Translations under genes and position numbers: made by a program
NCBI GenBank assembly: GCA_025350345.1
Contig: JANXYA010000266.1
Span: forward strand, 1-12,088
From: Gammaproteobacteria bacterium
Lineage (GTDB): Bacteria; Pseudomonadota; Gammaproteobacteria; Steroidobacterales; Steroidobacteraceae
Length of the DNA stretch: 12,088 nt
Direction of reading: 5' to 3'
Notes under the pieces: model-generated
The model's database searches: none
The model's input: only the letters and a program-made list of their open reading frames with translations
Told to the model about the DNA's origin: nothing
Shown: piece after piece, positions 5,982-12,088 of the stretch
Position numbering within the stretch: position 1 is the first letter of the stretch
Layout of the letters: every line of letters begins with the position of its first letter

Positions 5982-7039
5982 CAGGGCGCGTCCGCGGCGA
6001 GCACGCGCGCCACCAGAGCCTGTGCCATGTCGTGCACGGCCATCGCGTAGAGCGGGCTGCGGTTGTAACGCGTGATGACGTAGAAATTCTGGAATCCGAT
6101 CCGGTAGCTCGTGCCCGACTCGAGCGTCGCCGGGATCGTTACGCAGGGCGTATCGTCGCCCAGCAGGCTCGCCACGCGCATGCCGCGGCTGCGCAGTGCG
6201 CCCAGCGTCTCGCCGAGGGCCACGCTGCCGAGCGGCCCGGGCTCCGGCGCGGCGCCAAGTTCCGCCTCGGCGAGCACGGGCTGGCCGTCGGCCCAGCCGT
6301 GCTGCTGCAGGTAGTTGGCGATGCTGGCGAAGATATCGCCCCAGTCGTTCCAAAGATCGGGATGACCGGTGCCGGCCTCGTGGACTGCATATTTCTGGAA
6401 GTTCGAGGGCATGAACTGCGCCCCGCCCATGGCGCCGGCGTAGGAGCCCAGCGTCGTGAGCGGGTCGAGCTCGCCGGCGCGACAGAGCAGCAGGAACTGC
6501 TCGAGCTCCTGCTGGAAGTACTCGCTGCGCGCCGGATAGTCGAAGGCCAGCGTCGCGAGCGCGTCGAGCACGCGGTGGCGGCCCGTGACGCGGCCGAAGG
6601 AGGTTTCAGCGCCGATGATGCCCAGCACGTACTCTGGCGGCACGTGCCGCTCCAGCGCGATGGCGTCGAGCAACTCGCGGTGCTCGCGCCACAGCCTGGC
6701 GCCGGCCTCGATGCGCTCGCTGGTCAGGAAGCGCGCGCGATATTCCCACCACGCCAGGGTCTTTTCCGCCGGCCGGTTCATCGCATCGATGATTGCGGGT
6801 TGTGGCTCGGCTTTGGCGAGCAGCGCGAAGGCGGCGGCGCGATCAAATCCCCGCGAGGCGAGGCGGTCGACGAAGGCGGTGATGTCGGGGCGCCCGAGAT
6901 CAAAGCGCGTGTGGCCGGGCAGCACGCGCTCGGGGGGCGGGGAGGCTTGCGTATCCGGTGCGGCTCCCGTTTCCGGCGCGGCTGGCGATCGCGCCGGCAG
7001 CAGGGCACAGAGCAGCAGCAGCAGCGCGCGCGGGATCAC
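5981..7039 (-). CDS. mltB: Lytic murein transglycosylase MltB
   Basis: MltB cleaves the MurNAc-GlcNAc bond of peptidoglycan with formation of 1,6-anhydroMurNAc, feeding turnover and recycling. The 352-residue protein (E. coli 361) has the catalytic Glu145 in IIGAETSFG, followed by LDALATLAFDYPARSEYF, the SYAGAMGGAQFMPS block, and GFQNFYVITRYN near the end, all in family order. The GTG start at 7039 overlaps the rodA stop by four bases (GTGA) and yields a normal hydrophobic signal peptide; longer forms would run into rodA in another frame. The leader has a Cys at 11 preceded by leucines, which is a poor lipobox, and an Ala-rich cleavage region (SPAAP), so it may be a soluble periplasmic form rather than an outer-membrane lipoprotein. 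Its anhydro-sugar products lie upstream of the AmgK-MurU salvage route at the other end of the window. Confidence 0.94.
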   Translation of the reverse strand: MIPRALLLLLCALLPARSPAAPETGAAPDTQASPPPERVLPGHTRFDLGRPDITAFVDRLASRGFDRAAAFALLAKAEPQPAIIDAMNRPAEKTLAWWEYRARFLTSERIEAGARLWREHRELLDAIALERHVPPEYVLGIIGAETSFGRVTGRHRVLDALATLAFDYPARSEYFQQELEQFLLLCRAGELDPLTTLGSYAGAMGGAQFMPSNFQKYAVHEAGTGHPDLWNDWGDIFASIANYLQQHGWADGQPVLAEAELGAAPEPGPLGSVALGETLGALRSRGMRVASLLGDDTPCVTIPATLESGTSYRIGFQNFYVITRYNRSPLYAMAVHDMAQALVARVLAADAP

Positions 7040-8172
7040 GAGTTGACGAGTTTCCGGTGGGAGTGGAGCCCCATCAGGATACCGAAGCCCGCCAGCAGCG
7101 TCACGACGGAGGTGCCGCCGTAGCTGATCAGCGGCAAGGGCACGCCCACCACCGGCAGCAGGCCGCTGACCATGCCCGCATTGATGAACACGTACACGAA
7201 GAAGGTCAGGGCCAGGCTCGAGGCCAGGAGCCGCGCGAAGGTGCCGCTGGCCTGCGTCGCCAGATAGACCGAGCGTGACACGATGAAAAGGTAGAGCAGC
7301 ATCAGCACGATCAGGCCGAGCAGCCCAAATTCCTCCCCGATCACCGCGAAGATGAAATCGGTGGAGCGTTCGGGGAGGAAATCGAGCTGTGCCTGGCTGC
7401 CGTGCATCCAGCCCTTGCCGAACAGGCCCCCCGAGCCGATCGCGATCTGCGACTGGATGATGTGGTAGCCCGAACCGAGTGGATCGGACTGTGGATCGAG
7501 GAAGATGCGGATCCGCTGGCGCTGGTAATCGTGCAGGAATCTCCAGCCCACGACCGCGGCACCCGCGCCCGCCAGTGCCAGACCGCCGATCACCTGCCAC
7601 TGCAGGCCCGCCATCAGCACCACCAGCGCGCCGCTGGCAAAGATCAGCAACGCGGTGCCGAGGTCGGGTTGCGGGGCGACCAGGCCAACCGGAACCACGA
7701 TGATCGCCGCCAGCAACAGCAGGCTCTTCCAGTCCGGCGGCAGGCGCCGCTCGTGCATGATCGATGCCGCCAGCATCGGCACGGCGAGCTTCATGATCTC
7801 CGAGGGCTGGAAGCGGATCAGGCCCAGGTCAAGCCAGCGTTGCGCCCCTTTACCGACGTAGCCCATCGCATCGACGATGAGCAGCAGCAGGATGCCCGCG
7901 CCATAGAGCCACGGCGCCAGGCTGCGCAGGAAGTTCGGGCTGCTGTGCGCCAGGCCAATCATCGCCATCGCGCCGAGTCCGATGCGCAGCAGCGTGCGCG
8001 CCACGGTCTCCAGGCTCTGGCCCGATGCGCTGTACTGCACCAGCAGCCCGTAGACCGCCAGCAGGCCGAGCCCCACGAGCAGCGGGCCATCGAGCTTGAG
8101 GGCCGAGAGGAGCCGCGCCGCGGTGCTGAGCGTGCGGCGCGCGGCCGAATCGCGATGATCAGTGAGCGTCAT
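7036..8172 (-). CDS. rodA: Rod-shape peptidoglycan polymerase RodA (SEDS glycosyltransferase)
   Basis: RodA is the inner-membrane glycosyltransferase of the elongation complex; it polymerises lipid II and works as a pair with PBP2. The 378-residue protein (E. coli 370) is a multi-spanning SEDS protein with the family blocks in order: RFQPSEIMKLA (120-130), APQPDLGTALLI (166-177), the long periplasmic loop with GSGGLFGKGW (246-255), LPERSTDFIFAVIGEEFG with the catalytic-type Asp272, and GLLPVVGVPLPLISYGG near the C-terminus. ATG 8172 overlaps the mrdA stop as ATGA. GGGAG precedes it, and a strong hairpin (8187-8205) lies just upstream. FtsW is the only close alternative; adjacency to mrdA and the rest of the mre-mrd cluster decides for RodA. 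Confidence 0.97.
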   Translation of the reverse strand: MTLTDHRDSAARRTLSTAARLLSALKLDGPLLVGLGLLAVYGLLVQYSASGQSLETVARTLLRIGLGAMAMIGLAHSSPNFLRSLAPWLYGAGILLLLIVDAMGYVGKGAQRWLDLGLIRFQPSEIMKLAVPMLAASIMHERRLPPDWKSLLLLAAIIVVPVGLVAPQPDLGTALLIFASGALVVLMAGLQWQVIGGLALAGAGAAVVGWRFLHDYQRQRIRIFLDPQSDPLGSGYHIIQSQIAIGSGGLFGKGWMHGSQAQLDFLPERSTDFIFAVIGEEFGLLGLIVLMLLYLFIVSRSVYLATQASGTFARLLASSLALTFFVYVFINAGMVSGLLPVVGVPLPLISYGGTSVVTLLAGFGILMGLHSHRKLVNS

Positions 8173-10061
8173 GGTTTTTCGCTCCCGCCGGCCGCTGCGG
8201 CCGGCACCCTCTCGAGCAGATAGGCGTCCATCACGCGACGGGCGATGGGGGCGGCGGCGCTGGCCCCGAAGCCGCCATTTTCCACCAGTACGCACACCGC
8301 GATGCGCGGCGCCTCCGCCGGTGCAAAGCCGATGAACCAGGCATGATCGCGCAGGCGCTCCGCCACGGTCTTCTCGTTGTACTTGGCGTTTTGCGCCACG
8401 GTGTACACCTGCGCCGTGCCGGTCTTGCCGGCGATGCTGTAGCGCGTGTCCTTGCCGATGGCGGCGGCCGTGCCATATGTGGTCGCACCGACCATGCCGC
8501 GCAGGATGAGCGCCCAGTCCTCCGCGCTGATGCCGGTGGCGCCTGGGGAAGCCACCGGCGCGAGCGGTGCGACCTTACCCGTTGCATCGCGCTCGCCCAT
8601 GACCACGCGTGGCTGGAAGCTCCGGCCGCGCTCGCCCAGCACCGCGGCCATGTGCGCGAGCTGGAGCGGCGTGACGGTGAGATAACCCTGGCCGACGCCC
8701 AGGTTGACGGTCTCTCCCGGGTACCAGATCTGATCCTGCGGCCGCTTGTAGGTCTGTCGCTTCCATTCGGGAGTCGGCAGGAGCCCGGGCTTCTCGCCGC
8801 TGATGTCGATGCCGGTGAGGGCACCGAGCCCGAACTGGGCCGCGAAGGTGGCGATGCGGTCGACGCCGAGCTGCGAGGCCAGGCCGTAGAAATAGACGTC
8901 GCAGGAGCGCGCAATGGCGTCGACCAGGTCCACGGCGCCGTGCTTGCCGCCCTTGCCCTCGCGATACATATGGCGGCTGCCAGGCAGGTGAAACACGCCG
9001 TCGCAGAACTGGCGCTTGGCCGGATCGACGAGGTGATAGCTCAGGCCGGCGAGGGCCATCACCGGTTTGATCGTGGACCCTGACGGGTAAGCGCCGCGCA
9101 GGGCGCGATTGAGCAGTGGCTTGTCCGGGTTGTCGGTCAGCTGGCTGTATTCGCTCCGGGTCAGGCCGCGCCCGAACAGGCTCGGGTCGAAGTCCGGGTG
9201 ACTGACGAGCGCCAGCACGTCGCCGTTGGCCGGATCGATGGCGACCACGGCGCCGCGATGCTCGCCCAGGGCGAGCTCGGCCGCCTGCTGCGTGGGCAGG
9301 TCGAGCGCCAGCACCAGGTCCTTGCCGGCCACCGGTGCTTCAGAGCGCAATTCCGGCTGGTAGGCACCCTGGAACTTGACCGAACGGCCCTGGGCATTGA
9401 CCAGGATCTGGCTGTAGCCGTTCAGTCCGTGCAGTTGAGTCTCGTAGGCGCTCTCCACGCCCAGCTTGCCGATGAGCGTGGTGCCGGCGTAGCCGGGCCG
9501 GTCGATGCGGCCGATGTCATCTTCACTGACCGCAGCCACGTAGCCCAGGGCGTGTACCCCCAGCTCACCGTACGGGTAGTGGCGTGTCTGGCGCGCCTTC
9601 AGATCCACGCCTTCGAACTCATGCCGATGCACGGCAAAGCGTCCGATCTCTTCGTCGCTGAGCCGCAGCCGGATCGGCACGCTGTCGAAACTGCGGCGCG
9701 CGTGGATGATGCGCCCCAGCGGCTCGACGTCTTCGTGGTTGATCAGGTTGAGCGCCGCCAGGCGCTGCAGCGTGTCGTTCAGATTGGGCGTTTGTTCGCG
9801 GATCAGCTCGAGCTGGAAGGCGGGCTCGTTGTCGACCAGCACGCGGCCACGCCGGTCCAGTATCAGGCCGCGGCTGGCCGGGAGCGGATCCAGGCGCACG
9901 CGATTGCCCTGGGAGAGCTCGAGGTAATACTCGTAGCGGACGATCTGCAGGTAGACGAGCTTGCCCAGCAGCGTCAGGCTCAGCACACCGACGATCAGCA
10001 GCGCCGCGAAGGTGCGGCTCGCGTAGATGCGCTGCTCGTTCCACTGGTCCTTGATGCGCAT
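8169..10061 (-). CDS. mrdA: Peptidoglycan D,D-transpeptidase MrdA (PBP2)
   Basis: PBP2 is the class B transpeptidase that cross-links new side-wall peptidoglycan made by RodA; it is the target of mecillinam. The 630-residue protein has a short cytoplasmic tail (MRIKDQWNEQR), one membrane anchor at about 17-40, and an N-terminal pedestal with ASRGLILDRRG at 62-72 and a GVES block near 201. The transpeptidase domain carries the catalytic Ser329 in STIK (329-332), SCD at 386-388 and KTGT at 546-549. The C-terminal few residues are Ala-rich. The start lies 10 bases after the mreD stop and the stop overlaps rodA by four bases. All catalytic motifs are intact and the length matches E. coli PBP2 (633). 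Confidence 0.98.
   Translation of the reverse strand: MRIKDQWNEQRIYASRTFAALLIVGVLSLTLLGKLVYLQIVRYEYYLELSQGNRVRLDPLPASRGLILDRRGRVLVDNEPAFQLELIREQTPNLNDTLQRLAALNLINHEDVEPLGRIIHARRSFDSVPIRLRLSDEEIGRFAVHRHEFEGVDLKARQTRHYPYGELGVHALGYVAAVSEDDIGRIDRPGYAGTTLIGKLGVESAYETQLHGLNGYSQILVNAQGRSVKFQGAYQPELRSEAPVAGKDLVLALDLPTQQAAELALGEHRGAVVAIDPANGDVLALVSHPDFDPSLFGRGLTRSEYSQLTDNPDKPLLNRALRGAYPSGSTIKPVMALAGLSYHLVDPAKRQFCDGVFHLPGSRHMYREGKGGKHGAVDLVDAIARSCDVYFYGLASQLGVDRIATFAAQFGLGALTGIDISGEKPGLLPTPEWKRQTYKRPQDQIWYPGETVNLGVGQGYLTVTPLQLAHMAAVLGERGRSFQPRVVMGERDATGKVAPLAPVASPGATGISAEDWALILRGMVGATTYGTAAAIGKDTRYSIAGKTGTAQVYTVAQNAKYNEKTVAERLRDHAWFIGFAPAEAPRIAVCVLVENGGFGASAAAPIARRVMDAYLLERVPAAAAGGSEKP
8187..8205 (-). 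promoter_or_regulatory. Perfect hairpin just upstream of the rodA ribosome site
   Basis: GCCGGCCG and CGGCCGGC flank a three-base loop, an eight-pair stem of only G and C, within the last codons of mrdA. It ends next to the GGGAG ribosome site of rodA. There is no T-run after it on the minus strand, so it is not a terminator. A role in tuning or coupling rodA translation is a guess; the same bases also encode an Ala-rich tail, which could produce the symmetry by chance. Confidence 0.35.
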
Positions 10062-10071
10062 GCGCTGCTGC

Positions 10072-10545
10072 TCACCGCGCCGAGTGGAAGCGGCCCAGGA
10101 GGCCGACCACGAATGGCCAGATCAGCGCGCCGGCCAGCGTGTGCACCCAGCGCAGTGGGCTGGAGGAGGAGCGCCCCGTCCAGCCATCGATCACCCAGAG
10201 GAGCAGTTCGTAGCAGATCAGCGCCAGCCACACGTACAGTGACTGCTCGAAGATCGGCTTGGCGCGCATCATCAGGTGGAAGCGAATCGCCAGGTAGGTC
10301 ACGAAGGAGAGCGCCAGGGCGTGCTCGCCGAGGAGCGAACCCTGGAATACATCGAGGGCCAGGCCGCCGACGAAGCCGAGCATCAGCCCGGCGACGAACG
10401 GCGTCATCGTCGACCAGTACAGCACGGCCAGCACCAGGAAGGCCGGGCGTATTACCGCCAGCCAGGCCGGCAGCGGCAGGATGCTGAGCACGAGGCCGGC
10501 CATCGAGGTGAGCAGGATGATCAGCAGGTTTTCCCGATTGCTCAT
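10072..10545 (-). CDS. mreD: Rod shape-determining membrane protein MreD
   Basis: MreD is an integral inner-membrane part of the elongation complex and binds MreC. The 157-residue protein (E. coli 162) is almost entirely hydrophobic. About five or six membrane segments are visible, at roughly 6-27, 31-50, 52-70, 75-90, 101-119 and 133-150. The family-typical region LMLGFVGGLALDVFQGSLLGEHAL is at about 54-77. Its ATG overlaps the mreC stop by four bases (ATGA), with a GAGGG ribosome site inside mreC. The ending (LLGRFHSAR) is short and basic. No enzymatic motif is expected. Assignment is firm from both sequence and its position between mreC and mrdA. Confidence 0.95.
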   Translation of the reverse strand: MSNRENLLIILLTSMAGLVLSILPLPAWLAVIRPAFLVLAVLYWSTMTPFVAGLMLGFVGGLALDVFQGSLLGEHALALSFVTYLAIRFHLMMRAKPIFEQSLYVWLALICYELLLWVIDGWTGRSSSSPLRWVHTLAGALIWPFVVGLLGRFHSAR

Positions 10546-11468
10546 CGCCCGCCCTCGCGAGCAGCCGGTGTCGGGGCGCTGGCATCGCTGAGCGCCTGGG
10601 CCGCCGGCGGCGCCGCCGGATGGGCCGCATCGAACTCGATGAGCATCACTTCGCGGGCGCGATCGATCATGGCCAGCGGTTCGGCCTGGACCTGCGCGAC
10701 CAGCTGGTTGGGCTCGCGGTTCACGCCGGTGATTCGTCCGACCGGGTAACCGGCGGGGAACACTCCGCCGAGGCCCGAACTGACCAGCAGGTCGCCGCTC
10801 TTGACGTCGGAGTTGACCGCCAGATAGCTCAACAGCAGTTCGTGCGCATTGCCCGAACCCACCGCGATGGTGCGCAGTCCGGTGCGCGTGATCAGGACCG
10901 GCAGCGCGTGCTCAGGATCGGTGATCAGGATGACTTCCGCACTCCAAGGGCCGACATGCACCACCTGGCCCAGCACGCCGGTGCCGTCGACCACGGCCTG
11001 ATTGACGTGCACACCGTCATTGGTGCCCTTGTTGATGATGAAGCGCTGGCGGAGCGGCACGGCCTCGACCCCGATCACCTCGGCGACGAGCCATTTCTTC
11101 ACCAGCGGGGGCAGGCCAGCGCGCAGCGCGCGCAACTGGGAGTTTTCCTGTTCCAGGGCCTGCTGGCGCAGCACCGCGAGCTGCAGTTGCTGCACCTGCT
11201 CGTGCAAGCGCTGGTTATCGCTGCGCAGCGTGCCGCGTGTCGCGAAGCTGTCGGTGAGCCAATGCCACACGGCCGCCGGTGAATTGACGGCGACCTGGAC
11301 GGGATAGGCGGCCGCGGCCAGCCCGAATCTCAAGCGCTCGGACCAGCGCGCATGCTGGTCCATGTACATCAGTGTCAGGGACAGCAGGGCGTAGACGGTG
11401 AAGCGCAGACCCGGCGAAGGCCCGCGCCCGTAGATGGGCCGACCGACGCTTGTGCCGAACCCGGCCAC
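10542..11468 (-). CDS. mreC: Rod shape-determining protein MreC
   Basis: MreC is a bitopic inner-membrane protein whose periplasmic part activates PBP2 and links it to MreB and MreD. With GTG 11468 the protein has 308 residues. The N-terminus carries the family motif IYGRGPSPGLR, then one membrane helix at about 22-36. A coiled coil follows at about 77-116 (heptads through RLHEQVQQLQ and ALEQENSQLRAL), then the two beta-barrel domains with IINKGTNDGVHVNQAVV, GVLGQVVHVGPWSAEVILITD and SSGLGGVFPAGYPVGRI. The C-terminal tail is Ala/Pro-rich and disordered-looking. GTG 11468 is chosen because GGAG precedes it at good spacing and it begins one base after the mreB stop. An upstream ATG at 11531 would overlap mreB by 62 bases and add a non-conserved stretch. 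Confidence 0.93.
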   Translation of the reverse strand: MAGFGTSVGRPIYGRGPSPGLRFTVYALLSLTLMYMDQHARWSERLRFGLAAAAYPVQVAVNSPAAVWHWLTDSFATRGTLRSDNQRLHEQVQQLQLAVLRQQALEQENSQLRALRAGLPPLVKKWLVAEVIGVEAVPLRQRFIINKGTNDGVHVNQAVVDGTGVLGQVVHVGPWSAEVILITDPEHALPVLITRTGLRTIAVGSGNAHELLLSYLAVNSDVKSGDLLVSSGLGGVFPAGYPVGRITGVNREPNQLVAQVQAEPLAMIDRAREVMLIEFDAAHPAAPPAAQALSDASAPTPAAREGGR

Positions 11469-11469
11469 C

Positions 11470-12088
11470 TCACTCCAATCCGAAGTGACCTGGGCCCATC
11501 TGGTCCATGAGTTCGAGGATTCGGCCGCCACCGCGCGCCACGCAGGTGAGCGGATCGTCGGCGATGACCACCGGGAGTCCGGTCTCCTCCATCAGCAGTT
11601 TGTCGACATCGCGCAGCAGCGCGCCACCGCCGGTGAGGACAATGCCGGTCTCGGCCACGTCGGCACCGAGCTCGGGGGGAGTCTGCTCGAGTGCCTGCTT
11701 GACCGTGCTGACGATGCCCTGGAGGGGCTCCTGCAGCGCCTCGAGTATCTCGTTGCTGTTGAGCGTGAAGCTGCGCGGTACGCCTTCGGAAAGGTTGCGG
11801 CCCTTGACCGAGAGCTCGCGCACCTGCTGACCTGGATAGGCCGATCCGATCTCGATCTTGATGCGCTCGGCCGTAGCCTCGCCGATCAGGATGCCGTAAT
11901 TGCGGCGCACGTAGTTCATGATGGCATCATCGAAGCGATCGCCGCCGATGCGCGCGGAGTTCGCATAGACAATGCCGTTGAGCGAGATCACGGCGACTTC
12001 GCTGGTGCCGCCACCAATATCGAGCACCATCGAGCCGCGTGCCTCCTGCACTGGAAGCCCAGAGCCCACCGCGGCGGCCATGGGCTCG
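11470..12088 (-). CDS. mreB: Rod shape-determining actin homologue MreB, 5' truncated by window
   Basis: MreB is the bacterial actin that forms membrane-bound filaments and orients side-wall synthesis. About 205 C-terminal residues are present; roughly the first 140 lie beyond the window edge. Visible are the EPMAAAVG region just before phosphate loop 2, DIGGGTSEVAVISL (phosphate 2), GDRFDDAI, the KIEIGSAYP segment, and the adenosine/connect-2 part with LTGGGALLRDVDKLL, ending PLTCVARGGGRILE and GHFGLE. All agree with proteobacterial MreB. mreC begins one base after the stop, so mreB heads the visible operon. The window ends in frame within the gene, with no sign of disruption; its promoter is outside the window. 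Confidence 0.97.
   Translation of the reverse strand, partial: EPMAAAVGSGLPVQEARGSMVLDIGGGTSEVAVISLNGIVYANSARIGGDRFDDAIMNYVRRNYGILIGEATAERIKIEIGSAYPGQQVRELSVKGRNLSEGVPRSFTLNSNEILEALQEPLQGIVSTVKQALEQTPPELGADVAETGIVLTGGGALLRDVDKLLMEETGLPVVIADDPLTCVARGGGRILELMDQMGPGHFGLE

Noticed and set aside
5870..7123. Long plus-strand open frame opposite rlpA, mltB and rodA
   Set aside because: It crosses three well-supported genes on the other strand and shows no family motif; it is a by-product of high GC.
10604..10619. 16-base perfect palindrome of CCG/CGG repeats
   Set aside because: It encodes the Ala/Pro-rich tail of mreC; simple GC triplet repetition explains the symmetry.
10542..11531. mreC starting at ATG 11531
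   Set aside because: It would overlap mreB by 62 bases and add a non-conserved N-terminus; GTG 11468 has a good ribosome site and the right spacing.

Overview
The window is GC-rich, densely coded chromosomal DNA from a gammaproteobacterium; the order cannot be fixed from this sequence. The evidence is the gene content (mreBCD, mrdA, rodA, mltB, rlpA, dacA, ybeD, lipB, lipA) and the amgK-murU pair, which is typical of Pseudomonas-like and related Gammaproteobacteria. No mobile element, tRNA, rRNA, CRISPR array or phage gene is visible, and the longest gap between genes is 67 bases.

Left part, plus strand (about 78-2759): the 3' end of amgK, then murU, lipA and lipB, closely spaced or overlapping and probably one transcript. 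AmgK and MurU salvage N-acetylmuramic acid from wall turnover back to UDP-MurNAc. LipB and LipA attach octanoate to lipoyl domains and insert sulfur into it. The first 77 bases are an exact inverted copy of bases 249-325 and interrupt amgK. This looks like a fold-back or chimeric contig end rather than biology.

Right part, minus strand (12088 down to 2712): mreB (5' end cut by the window), mreC, mreD, mrdA (PBP2), rodA, mltB, rlpA, dacA (PBP5 type), dat (D-amino-acid transaminase) and ybeD. Most junctions overlap by 1-4 bases or are separated by no more than 16, so this is probably one long, translationally coupled operon. The single larger gap (67 bases, rlpA-dacA) holds a strong hairpin and a weak promoter-like sequence. 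The products form the rod-shape elongation machine: MreB filament, MreC/MreD scaffold, RodA polymerase and PBP2 transpeptidase. Wall-trimming enzymes follow (MltB, RlpA, the DacA carboxypeptidase), then an enzyme that can handle the D-alanine released.

The two groups converge, and lipB and ybeD overlap tail to tail by 48 bases. In E. coli, ybeD, lipB and lipA run in the same direction downstream of dacA; here the lipoate genes are inverted and in the order lipA-lipB. I see no undescribed system. The points most worth checking are the terminal inverted repeat, the altered PLP-site residues in Dat, the LIAS-like character of LipA, and the lipB/ybeD overlap.
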